Assembly: GCA_910574455.1 (NCBI GenBank)
Contig: CAJSYZ010000003.1
Location: 3,657,250-3,721,249, forward strand
Direction: 5' to 3'
From: Trichaptum fuscoviolaceum
Taxonomy: Eukaryota > Basidiomycota > Agaricomycetes > Hymenochaetales > Trichaptaceae
DNA: 64,000 nt
Shown here piece after piece: positions 45,546 to 55,515 of this stretch. How positions within the stretch are numbered: position 1 is the first letter of the stretch; each line of letters begins with the position of its first letter. The notes under the pieces are model-generated. The model had not been told where the DNA came from. It saw nothing but the letters and a program-made list of their open reading frames with translations, and ran no database searches. A program made the translations under genes and the position numbers.

Positions 45546-46988
45546 TCACGCGCGAGCCTTGAGAGTACCCAGGAAAGCTGCTTTCTCCTCGAAAGTCTGG
45601 AAGGAGCCGTGACCGAACTTTGATGAAGTATCGATGAATTTCAGCTGGACCTTCTCTAAATCTCTCCGTGACGTGTGGACCATAAGTGACTTGCGAAGGG
45701 TGATTACACGCTTCTTGGTGCCCGGGATAGAGCCCTTGAGCATGACGAAATCATTTTTGATGATACCATAGTGCGGGAATCCACCCATCGGGGTAATCGC
45801 CTTCTTGGTAGCATCGGATTCGGTCGTTGCGTTTCCATCGTCGTCGCCCTTACCAATACGGTAAATCTTTTTGTTGAGCTCAGTGCGGTGATGGTATCCG
45901 TCTGTAAAGTAAGGACGTCAATGTGTATTGTAAAGATTGAAATCTTAAGGTACGCACTTTGACCAGCACGGGCAACAGAGAACATGACCTTCGAAGGATG
46001 CCATGCACCAATGCAAGCAACCTTACGAAGACCCTTGTGTGTCTTGCGTGGAAGCTTCTTCGTTCCCCAACGATGAGTCACACCCTCGAAACCGTGACCT
46101 TTGGTCACTGCAATAACATCGATGACTTCGTCCTGTTCAAATACGCTCGAAATCTCGACAGGCTTCTCGAACAGACCCTGCGCAAACTCGACCTTGTCGG
46201 GGATGGAGCCTCCGTTCACCTGAATCTCCATAAGATGCGCCTTCTTCTGCTTGAGACCAGTCTTGCGGATCTGGGTGTGTGCAAGAACACGAACGACTGT
46301 GCAGTACTTGCGAATGCGTTCAAGCTCCCGCGCAACAGACTTGCCACCATCCTCAGCATGCTTCTTGGCGTAGCGAGTGAACGCCTTCTTCTTCGAACGG
46401 TACCAGTTCTTGTAGAAGCGACGCTTAAGCTCGTCTGAAAGGTGAGAAGCCCAGACTGTGGTGAGGGTTCGAAGGCCACGGGGAGTCTCAACATAGCCAA
46501 CAACACCAACGACAATCATCGGTGGGGTCTCAACAATAGTGACGGCCTCGACAACCTCACGCTTGTGCATTTCTAGACAAGGGCAGCTTAGCCGTTAGCA
46601 TCTCGGCTTAAAGAAGAAAGCAGGAACTTACTAGAGCCTGGTCGATCAAGGTCCCGTACGACATGGGTCATGCCAGCCTTGTATCCCAAGACTGCGGTAA
46701 GATGAACCGGTTTCTTCGGGTCATCCTAACATTTCCCTGTCAGTTGTAGATCTTACGAATTAGATTGTGAGCCTCACCTTCGGGAAGGACTTAACCTTTC
46801 CGCGATGACGGGCAGCCCGCTTGCGGGGTAAGAAGCCAAGCGAACCATGGCGGGGTGCCTCATACTACGTTCAATGATCAGTGAATTTGTCTCTCAAGTC
46901 CCTCCTTTCAACCTGAAGCATACCTTACGGTGACTAAAGCAAAGAAATCAGCTACAGCTACAGACATATTCATAAATACGTACCTCAT
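45546..46988 (-). CDS. RPL3: 60S ribosomal protein L3 (uL3)
   Basis: Large-subunit protein reaching the peptidyl transferase centre. The start is ATG at 46988. The first two exons are 5 nt (46984-46988, ATGAG) and 10 nt (46924-46933), together giving [19 protein letters not shown], the invariant N-terminus. Downstream blocks are [115 protein letters not shown] and [13 protein letters not shown]. The stop is at 45546-45548. Length equals the eukaryotic family. The upstream region carries two TTCAAGTT motifs about 200 bases away. Strong constitutive expression is expected. Confidence 0.97.
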
Positions 46989-47404
46989 CTTGGTGTCTTG
47001 AGGGTGTTCGATGTTTTCGACGGTGATCAGCACAATTATTGGTACTTCAACGCCTCAAACTCTAACCTATAAACTATACAGTTATGCTCTTTGTCAGTAT
47101 CTCACGACATGTCAATGATTACATAGTTGTCAGTAGTAGTAACGTGTCACGCCTCTATCATCACCGTGACAGTCGCGTAATGAACGCGCCGTTCAAGTTG
47201 CTGGCACTTTAACAAGTTCAAGTTGGCCATTCTATCGATTCAAATCTCTGGCAAGTCCGTGGCCTCTAATCCCTTCGGACGACGCAGCTGAGGCACATCG
47301 TATCCATATACTTGCACTCCTTGGATCGAGTTTACATTCAACTACGCCAGCCAAGCAGGCGTTTTCAAGTGAAACTGCGAAGAAAATTCTGTTCTATCCT
47401 GATC
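46989..47404. promoter_or_regulatory. Bidirectional promoter RPL3/coiled-coil gene
   Basis: 416 bases between diverging starts. TTCAAGTTG occurs at 47192-47200 and AAGTTCAAGTTGG at 47214-47226, two copies 22 bases apart. No coding sequence seen. Confidence 0.5.
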
Positions 47405-48482
47405 ATGAACTTCACGAACATCAATGTACTCGTCGACTTCTACTAACGGAAATGCATGAGTGCTGACGCAACTGCTCGCTGGCACAGGATCCAGCAGGAG
47501 TGACAGCTCTTCTTGAAAAATTAAGATCATCTCAAGCTTGGGCCGAAATCCAAAATGAGCCCAGTCCACCTGAACCTGCTGTGCCCCGCGCTCTCGTCCA
47601 AGGGCAGGTTGCTACCCCGAACACACAACCTGACCTTTTGAAAATCGGCAATAACGATTCAAATCTTACGGCCAATAAAGACGCTACATCTGTTGCAAAT
47701 TTACTGTCTCAACTATCCTCCGAAGCACCATCAAATAGTCCTGGATATTCTCATTCTCCTCAAAGTTATTCCTCCTCGACCCCGCCCAGTACCTCTACAG
47801 CAGTGCCCAATGCCTTTCCGAGAAAGGACGTCCGAAGTTACACCTTTCAACAATCACTCCCATACCTTGCCCAGCTTTCGGAAGATCCTTTGTTCCTAGA
47901 CGCGATATCAAAGGTAAATGATCCCGACCATGGGCTGGATATACACATCGTTCATGAAACTACGTAAAGCTGCGGAAAGATCAAGAGACGTTAGAAAGGC
48001 GACTCTGGGATGAACGAGAGGCCCTCTGCGACAGGCAAGCCGAGAAAGTGAAGACTGCAGTTACAAAGTGAATATTATTGACCTCGAAACTCCGAATGCT
48101 CGCTGACAATCTGAATGCCTACAGAGCAAACATGCTGAACATGGGTATCTCCCAACGAGAGGCAGAAGTTCGTTCGACTTTACTATGTGACGGGGACGAT
48201 ACTCATTGTTCCATAGATAATGAAACAAATGTTCGAAAAGGAGTTACAGAAGTTTGACCAGGAGCAAGTGTTACCGGCGTGGGATGATCTAATAACTAAA
48301 CAACAACTTGCATTGGAGAAGATGGGTGTTCCAACAATGTTTGTGACAGATTCGGCTTCAGACAAAGAGGTGAGTATGGCGATACTTTCACTTTCATACT
48401 CTTGAACAAGGCAATTTCTTTTCAGAAACAACATCGGATCGTCTCAGTAATTGAGGGGATTACTGGATCCAGAGAGAACTGA
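47405..48482 (+). CDS. Unknown protein with C-terminal coiled coil
   Basis: I do not recognise this protein. I place the start at ATG 47405: a 21-nt exon (MNFTNIN) joins in phase, across an intron at 47426-47487, to DPAGVTALLEKLRSSQAWAE. The middle is Ser/Pro/Thr-rich and low-complexity. A probably helical region follows: TFQQSLPYLAQLSEDPLFLD, then ISKLRKDQETLERRLWDERE, ISQREAEIMKQMFEKELQKF and ITKQQLALEKMGVPTMFVT. The stop is at 48480-48482. The heptad-like spacing suggests a dimeric coiled coil with a short folded tip. No signal peptide or membrane segment is present. The first exon rests on phase and consensus only and is the weakest part. Confidence 0.7.
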
Positions 48483-48701
48483 ATTTTTTGCAGAGAATTT
48501 TGGTGATGATTTCCGCTTATTATGTTTACAATAAATTAATCAGTTGTAAGAGATCGAACTGCTCATACATTCGCAGTGCATATGATTAGTTCGAGATAAT
48601 GTCCATGTTGATAAGAAAACGTCTGCGCAGGGCTTCGCCCAATATTAGAATTCTGCTGCCGGACATAACACTGCACCTAAAGCCATGTACGATCTTTCAG
48701 G

Positions 48702-50408
48702 TTATGCACCTACAAACTGACTTTTCTGCGATTCAAACTAACGTCAGTAACGTCAACTCAGCGAGTCCACAGGGTTCACATACTAGTTGTCTGATTGCCT
48801 CTCTCTCATTCGGTGGCAAGCTGTTAATCTGCTCGGGACTAAGAGCAAGGACCTGCATTAACATTTCCTAGTAGACGAAACATTAGTCATCGACATATCC
48901 CCAGGTCTCATCGGCCATCGCTCACCCTTTGAGCATTGTCGATAGTGGGTGGTAGTGATGATTGCTGTTGCTGATGAGGGGTCTGAATGTTGGATGGAGG
49001 AGCAGGAGCTGCGGCAGGTGGTGCTTGCACAGGCGTAGGATTTGAAACTGGCGGTGGGGCAGGAGCCGCTTGGGGCGGAGGTGGACGATAATACGACGCA
49101 GGGGGCGGGACGGCTGCGGGTGGGGGCTGAGAGTAGTGTGGCGGGTACTGTTGAGGCGCTTGGTGCATCATTGGAGTCGCAGCGTTTGGAGGAGGGATGG
49201 GAGGCTGGCCGGGCCCATGGCCCATACTTGGGGGAGGCCCTGATGGGTGTGCACCCCCGCCGTTCCCCTGTGCGTGTGTCGCGGCGAGCATTCTCTGATA
49301 ACGGGCAAGACGGCACGAAAGGCACAAGGATCCATTTGTTAGACAATGAGTGCGAGAAGAAAACTGCGATATTGCACGAACTTGAAGAATAACTGGATCC
49401 ACAATTTTGTTCAGGAGCAGCGCCTGGAAGAGCGCGTATGCAACTTGCGGATGCTCGACAAGTAGTATTCGAGCGTGTTCAGGATGGTTGATCACAAATG
49501 CCTAAAATCACACATAACAAGTCATTGCAGTTGAGTATAATATCGCCGAAGAATTCAGCAGAATTGTCAGAATCTAGCCGATATGCACCTTCATTTGAGC
49601 AAGGACCTCATTCAACTGATTTGGGTTCATTGTTGCAAGTGTATGACTGATGGAGTCCAAGGCCGTCTGACCTGGGGCCAATGGAACACCTCGCGGAAGA
49701 GACCGTAAAAAGGCATAGTTTTCATCTTTGGCGTTTCGTCCTTGTGCAGCACCCTTTGGAAGCCCATGAACACCTTCTTCAGGCCCACGGCTGTCGCGAT
49801 GATCGCCCACTCGCTCACGCCATTGCTGACGAGTCTCTCCGGCATCGATTATTTCGCCATGAACGGTTGTCTTGCCTTCGAGAAATGGGTCCGAATCTGC
49901 AAGATCAATGCGGAGCGGTCGTCCACCTACATCTGTGTTGTTTAGGTTCCGAACAGCAGATAAAGCAGTCTCATGGTCTTGATGAGTCAGTAGAGACATC
50001 CAATGCATTAACCGATGAAAATTTGCACTCAGTCAGACTAACTCTCATGGAGAGGGGGAAAGAAAATCAAAGTCTACCAGAAAATTCACAGAAACCGTAA
50101 CCTTTCGGTTTACCAGTGTCTCTATCAAAGACCAGCCTAAAAAATTCCATGGCATGTATAAGATTGTGGCTATTTGCATTAAAAGAACCATATGACAACT
50201 ACCTGAAGCCGATTACTTGACCAACGGACTTGAACACGTCGATTAATTGTTCCTACCGGGAATCGTCAACGCGAAAATCTCGCCAAGCCTACCGCCAATA
50301 CACACCTCTCCCATATTGTATGGAACATTACCGACTGTCAAATTACAAAGATTAGATAGTATTTACTAAGAGAACTCGTCTGTACGCACCGAAAACAACT
50401 TTACTCAT
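48702..50408 (-). CDS. RNA15: Cleavage stimulation factor 64 kDa subunit / RNA15
   Basis: RNA-binding subunit of the CstF/CF IA complex that recognises G/U-rich sequence downstream of poly(A) sites. The start is ATG at 50408. The RRM assembles from short exons: [20 protein letters not shown] (RNP2), [20 protein letters not shown], then [10 protein letters not shown] (RNP1) and the end [18 protein letters not shown]. The hinge domain that binds CstF77/Rna14 is [20 protein letters not shown] and [20 protein letters not shown] Pro/Gln-rich linker follows. The C-terminal helical bundle [20 protein letters not shown] ends in KSQFVGA, with the stop at 48702-48704. All features match fungal CSTF2 in order. 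A TTCAAGTTCAAC motif lies about 195 bases upstream. Confidence 0.95.
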
Positions 50409-51074
50409 CTTGGCGATCAAATTTTGCTGTATTGCACAACACTCAAATTAGAAGAAAGCGAAGTTTAAGTCCCACAGAAGTTGCCCAGACAGCTTCTTGC
50501 CGCACAATCTCGTCCTTCAGGCAAGCAAGGTAACGCAGGCAAGGTACTATAGTACACTGAAGGTGGCTCGAGTCGAACGTCGTTTCATAGCCCTTCGGCA
50601 TTTCAAGTTCAACCTCCGGAAAATGCCGCCGGGGAAAATGATACTTTTCTCAACTTCAAATGATAAATATTTCCCATATTTCTGGGATAACTTCACTAGT
50701 TGATGTAAGGACAGCTCTTCTTGGTAAAACAGACGCATTTCGACCGTACTAATACAATTAATCGATAAGGATCTATCCGTACTACATAGCAAACAAACTG
50801 CTAAGTGCGTTTTGACCGGAATGAGCGAATTGAGACCGAACAGCGACTGTACTGTACATACTGTAAGTACTACTTCATCGGTTACACTCGTCCTTACACC
50901 ACAACGACCTCCTGGGCTTTTGTATGTACATAGCACCCATCCGCATCCGATAAAGCAATCATTGACTCCAGGAGCTCGGTGGTCTCGTATTCTCAACTTC
51001 ACCGTCAGCCCCCTGGAACACTTCCGGCGTCTGCTCGATCTCTTTGCATATCTAATTCCAGTTTATATACATCT
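50409..51074. promoter_or_regulatory. Bidirectional promoter RNA15/AMMECR1
   Basis: About 670 bases between diverging starts. TTTCAAGTTCAACC at 50601-50614 and CTCAACTTCAAATG near 50648-50661 are two motif-like sites. No coding frame is convincing. Confidence 0.45.
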
Positions 51075-51976
51075 ATGTCACTTGTTCCAGCGAACCCTGA
51101 GGCCGATGAGCATGAAGCTGCCCCAAGCGTTGCCACACCAGAACACTGTTTTCATGCGTTCGATGCTCTCTACTGTGCTCTGACGGGTGCGCAGTCGGTT
51201 CCTCCCAAGTTTCCAGATGAGAAATAGTGAGCAGTCTTCTAGCTCTTGTCTATTTAGATCTATCCCTGATCGATACTATTCACTCGTACATGACCGTAGC
51301 CCGCTGTTCGTGACATGGAACACCCGATCATCACGACCTGGTCGGCCGCCACGTCTACGAGGTTGCATCGGCACATTCGAGCCTCAGCCAATCCAAGAGG
51401 GGCTCGCAGAGTACGCACTCATCAGCGCATTCAAGGACTCGCGCTTCCGCCGAATTGAAGAGCATGAGTTACCCAACCTTGAATGCGCGTGAGTTACATA
51501 CCCCTGTCTGTACGTCGAAGGTTGGATTTGACTGACGAATATACATTTGCCGCAGAATCTCTCTTCTTACGAATTTTGAGGATGCCTCTTCTTACCTTGA
51601 CTGGACCATTGGCGTACATGGTATTTACGTATCTTTTCCTCACCCTTCTGTATCTGGTGTCCTCTCCTCTTCCTCGCCGAGCTCTGGCGCTTCAACCCCA
51701 TCCACGTTCTCACCATCCCCCTCTCTTTTCTCCTCACGCTTCACCTCGAAGCGCCCTTTGACCGCAACATACCTACCGGACGTCATGCCTGAGCAAGGCT
51801 GGACTAAGATTGAAGCCGTTGATAGTGCAATACGGAAGGCCGGATGGGATGGACGCATCACTGAGGACCTCCGCCGTAGTATCAAACTGCGAAGATATCA
51901 GAGCAGCAAGTGTGAGGTGGGATGGAACGATTTTGTAGCCTGGCGTAACGATAATGACGTAGATACAGATCACTGA
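51075..51976 (+). CDS. AMMECR1: AMMECR1 family protein
   Basis: Conserved cytosolic or nuclear protein of unknown biochemical role; the human gene is deleted in Alport syndrome with elliptocytosis. The start is ATG at 51075 (MSLVPANPEADEHEAAPS). The first exon gives CFHAFDALYCALTGAQSVPP; the next, after a short intron ending in TAG at about 51299, gives YPLFVTWNTRSSRPGRPPRL and the invariant LRGCIGTF motif, then EGLAEYALISAFKDSRFRRI. The final exon has ISLLTNFEDASSYLDWTIGV and GIYVSF, a Ser/Pro-rich insertion, then TATYLPDVMPEQGWTKIEAV and LRRYQSSKCEVGW. The stop is at 51974-51976. The Ser-rich insertion before TATYLPDV is longer than in animal proteins. Assignment is firm. Confidence 0.93.
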
Positions 51977-52140
51977 TATTAGGGATATCGTTTCAAGTTT
52001 CCTTTGTACTTCTAACGTGGTCATTGAACTAGTGAGTAGGTTTTGTATGTTTGTATAGAGGACATTGTAGCGACGATTTAACGTAGTGATAGCAACACTA
52101 GCCAATCGACATCCAAGAATAATACATATATAAATGCTGA

Positions 52141-54366
52141 TTATTCAGATTGCCCATATTTCGCATCCAGTCTGGCCATCCTTCCATCCATAACAAAGGT
52201 AAATCTACCCTTCAACTTAAGCCACACCTCGCGGCACTGTTGATGATCAGAGCCAGTGCACTTTTCCATACCAACCATTGCCCAATAAATGTCCCTCGCT
52301 CTTGGCTTCACGCTGCCCTCTGGCATAGATATAAAGGCATCAAGGAGCATATGCAAGCGCTCCAGATTCCACTCTGCCTCCGGGGAGTATAAACCAAGCG
52401 ATAGTTTCACATCACTCTCGGGTTGCGCCTGGTTTCCGTGTCGTGCATACGCCAAAAACAAAGCACGAAATATAGGCCCTGTTGGCTGAAAGCCCTCCTC
52501 TCCATCAGGTAGATCTTTAGGAGTAGAAAGCATATCCGCGAAGACGCGCATGGCCTCGACAAGGTATCCGTTATATGCAAGGATCTGGATCATCGTGGTG
52601 TATGTCGCTACGTCGGGGACAACTGACTTAGAGATGGTAAGTCCCTCAATAACTGACGGACTGCCTACGAAGGGGACTGAAGAGGCTGACATTTGCTTGG
52701 ATTGCCCTTCAGTATTATTCGAAATATCACAAGACACCTTCTTTACGCCGACATGAGGTTGGTTATCTTCGACCTGTGATTTTCGGATGACCGAGCATTC
52801 GAGCGCTTCATCCTCTTCTGAATGCTTGACAGATTGTATAGCATCGACGTGCTGCCGTAGAACATAGTAAACTTTCAAGGCAGACTCGACCTGGCCCTCC
52901 TTCCCTGCCGCCCAAAGGAAAATGTTCACACCATCGACACCTATCTCATGGCCTTCCCGGACCAGAGTTCGCAATCCGTCTCGTACACCACTGAGACCCT
53001 CTGTCTCTAGCCTAAACCGCGCTAGCATAAGATACGTTACTCGTGAGAGTTTGGGCTTTGTGGAATTTATGAGGGCGGATGCGTGCCGTACCGCGGACGC
53101 ATGACGAGTACGCAGTGCAATAGAGAGAAGGGTCGTGTACGTATAAATGTCTGGCTGAACTTTACACTGAGGCGAATTACTCGAAGCATCTATCGTTCCA
53201 AACTTCTCTTCTGGCAGATTGGATGAGGAAAACTGTATAAGGTCATGGTAAATACCGAGCGCGGCATTGTAGAGGTCTAGCGAGGGCTTTCGGAAGCCAG
53301 ATCCAGCGAGGTTAATCAGAGCGTTCCATTCCCAAGAATAAATTGGCCTGGCGGACCTTCCTTGACGAATGCGTGCAAGCAGGGAGAGGTAACGGAGGAA
53401 TAGTTGACGAGTCGGAGGTTTGGCTTGCGAGATAGTGCGCGAAACTTTCGATAATAGATCTGGGGAAATAAAATTTTGAGGTAACCCCTTGCTTGATTCC
53501 TCTTGTGATCCTACGCGCTCGATATCTAGAAGAGCTTGGTATGCGTCCCATGCCTCGTCTGCAGATTTCGTCGTCCAAATGACATATTGGAAGCCGCGGA
53601 TGCGTGGCATTTCTGCGTCTTCGTCTACCCGAGTTGTAACGTTTCTGGGTTCCAGGGACCGTAAAGGTAGGTGTTGTATCCTCGGCATAGCTCGAAGATT
53701 TCCGTGTCCATGTATGACTGCCCTTTTCGCCGTCTCTTTTCTTCTCACTGCACTCTCGCCCTCTCCGACCTGAGATTTTCCAACGGCCTTGCTTGAGATA
53801 TAAAAATCCTGCTGAACGTCTTTTTTCTGTCCTGCGAAGTTTCGTTGGCCATTGGGGCACGTATCCGAAGTCTTTTTCTGCAAAGAAGCTTCGAGCTTCC
53901 GACTCGTTAGACTCCTGGAATTGTGCTTTTGAGTGTCGACGTTCTGGGGATCGTACAGCCGTGTGCGGCCTGTTTGTGCTACGAGCCGTCTTTGCAGCGC
54001 CTGTAGGGTGTTTGGATACGAAGACCCTGTCCGTACAGATGCCTCGACGATTCTTCGTTTGAGAGGGCCGAACTTGGCATTCTTGACCCTTCTTCTTAAT
54101 TTCCCAGTCGGGGAAAAAGAAGAAACTAGAGGTATTGCCCAACCATCTTTCACCTCTTCTTCGGATTGGGACCGCACTGGATGATGGTTGCGCTTTGCAT
54201 TGCTGGCACAGCGAACAGCAGGACTGAGCGCCGATGAATACCTGAATTGATTGTAGCATGCGAGGGATTCGCTGAGGACGCGTCCCAGACCGTGCTGTGT
54301 TCGGAAACGGAGGCCCAGAGAGGACGCCTTCAGCATCAATAGGCCGTGTACACATACTAGTGACAA
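52141..54366 (-). CDS. Mitochondrial pentatricopeptide-repeat (PPR) protein
   Basis: Single-exon gene of 741 codons in a window where nearly all genes are split. The start is ATG at 54366. The N-terminus is basic and Ser-rich (LKASSLGLRFRTQHGLGRV), typical of mitochondrial targeting. PPR-type helix pairs are visible (PDIYTYTTLLSIALRTRHAS, VTYLMLARFRLETEGLSGV, VVPDVATYTTMIQILAYNGY, LVEAMRVFADMLSTP, PTGPIFRALFLAYARHGNQ). The family binds organellar RNA and acts in processing or translation; the target transcript cannot be told. The stop is at 52141-52143. A long overlapping frame on the same strand lacks such motifs and is a shadow. Confidence 0.85.
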   Translation of the reverse strand: MSLVCVHGLLMLKASSLGLRFRTQHGLGRVLSESLACYNQFRYSSALSPAVRCASNAKRNHHPVRSQSEEEVKDGWAIPLVSSFSPTGKLRRRVKNAKFGPLKRRIVEASVRTGSSYPNTLQALQRRLVAQTGRTRLYDPQNVDTQKHNSRSLTSRKLEASLQKKTSDTCPNGQRNFAGQKKDVQQDFYISSKAVGKSQVGEGESAVRRKETAKRAVIHGHGNLRAMPRIQHLPLRSLEPRNVTTRVDEDAEMPRIRGFQYVIWTTKSADEAWDAYQALLDIERVGSQEESSKGLPQNFISPDLLSKVSRTISQAKPPTRQLFLRYLSLLARIRQGRSARPIYSWEWNALINLAGSGFRKPSLDLYNAALGIYHDLIQFSSSNLPEEKFGTIDASSNSPQCKVQPDIYTYTTLLSIALRTRHASAVRHASALINSTKPKLSRVTYLMLARFRLETEGLSGVRDGLRTLVREGHEIGVDGVNIFLWAAGKEGQVESALKVYYVLRQHVDAIQSVKHSEEDEALECSVIRKSQVEDNQPHVGVKKVSCDISNNTEGQSKQMSASSVPFVGSPSVIEGLTISKSVVPDVATYTTMIQILAYNGYLVEAMRVFADMLSTPKDLPDGEEGFQPTGPIFRALFLAYARHGNQAQPESDVKLSLGLYSPEAEWNLERLHMLLDAFISMPEGSVKPRARDIYWAMVGMEKCTGSDHQQCREVWLKLKGRFTFVMDGRMARLDAKYGQSE

Positions 54367-55138
54367 GTAAATTCAAAGGCAATGAGATCTTGAAAGAAAA
54401 GGTGCATTACCACGACCAAATCAATCGAGCTTCACAGCTGACAATTTCTGTGAAGCATTTATTTTGCGATGTTGAAGGTTGTAGACGTCGATGTTAGGGC
54501 CAAAAGCGTTGGCCTATCTGTCGGCACGGTGAGGAAGAAACTTATATTTTGAGAACTTGAAGAACGTCACATTATTGGTCAAACATCCTTCCTATTTTGG
54601 ACGTCTCCAGCTGCCAGTGGAAGAATGGGCAACTTCAACTTACAGTAAAGTTCAACAACTCTTGCTTCGAACCAACTACTAGTATCTTTCCAAAACCTTA
54701 CCAGGAGCAATAAGATGTCAATTCAAGGAGATACAACCTTCGCTATACGTCTTTGCAATTATAATCAATCGAATTTCCTTAAAGTTGAGCTCCGGGTCGT
54801 TTTGGTGCCCGAGGTTGTCAAGTTGCTGACGACAATGCATACGGGTCTCAGCCGGATCTGATGTCTTGGAGTGAAATACAATGATTAACGTGAGTCGGGC
54901 TTCCTATCGGTGATCGTGGATAACTGCGCCAATCGGAGCGCCCTACGTGACGACGAATATAGCCATTTCGATCCCAGACCCCCTCAGGGCAACTTCTACT
55001 CACTCTGTTTGTGAATGAGCGTGATCCTCTCTTGCATGAACAGTACCTCTAAGTCTTCAGTTCAAATTTCAAGTTGTTGACTTATGGAGCTTTTGCTATA
55101 AAGGACTGTTGTGTTGCCATTGACTCAGCAGTCAACAG
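54367..55138. promoter_or_regulatory. Bidirectional promoter PPR gene / receptor region
   Basis: About 770 bases with GAACTTGAAGAAC at 54553-54565, AACTTCAACTT at 54631-54641, AAGTTCAAC at 54648-54656 and TTCAAGTTGTTGA at 55068-55080, plus a TATA box at 55097. I searched for a pheromone precursor ending in a CaaX box and found none convincing. Confidence 0.5.
55097..55104 (+). promoter_or_regulatory. TATA box upstream of the receptor region
   Basis: TATAAAGG lies 35-42 bases before the ATG at 55139 and about 410 bases before the receptor ATG at 55516. It suggests transcription starts close to 55130. Confidence 0.5.
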
Positions 55139-55427
55139 ATGTTCTACTATGCAACCGACAACTTCAAGCCTACCGCCACTCGAGTTGGCGCATCTGATGG
55201 AAAGCTAAACTCAGAGGACATCATCGACCTAGACGATCGCGATGAACGGTCTGATGCTATTTGGCGCCGATACCCAACCAATCTGAATGGACCGCTGACA
55301 GTAGACTTCGTGAACGGTATTGCTTTTAGAGTTCTCTACTAACAAGCCAAATCTCGATTCCGCGAGACTTATCACGCCTCATGACTACGCGTTCGCAACT
55401 CGTCAACAATTGGCAGTTTTTGCAACG
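55139..55427 (+). CDS. Coding-looking exons upstream of, and in frame with, the receptor
   Basis: An exon 55139-55309 (MFYYATDNFKPTATRVGASD ... GPLTVDF) can join in phase to 55347-55427 (PNLDSARLITPHDYAFATRQ, QLAVFAT), which ends at a GTGAGT donor. The next acceptor, at 55476, continues in the same frame into the receptor start. The first intron would be only 37 nt. This may be a separate small gene, a long 5' leader with an upstream frame, or an N-terminal extension. No family is recognised. A TATA box sits just upstream. Confidence 0.35.
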
Positions 55428-55515
55428 GTGAGTGTGTGCCTAGAAAGTGTATATACATAGTACGGGCATCTTCCAGACTAAGAGCTCCTGCGCACTCCCT
55501 GCTGAAAGGAATTCC

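Noticed and set aside
53312..54382. 356-codon frame on the same strand as the PPR gene
   Set aside because: Very Arg/Ser-rich and without motifs; it overlaps the PPR frame, which has targeting and repeat helices. A shadow frame.
54367..55138. Search for a pheromone precursor (CaaX) beside the receptor
   Set aside because: No short frame ends in Cys-aliphatic-aliphatic-X before a stop. A CKVV-stop string downstream of the receptor at about 56943 has no suitable upstream frame.
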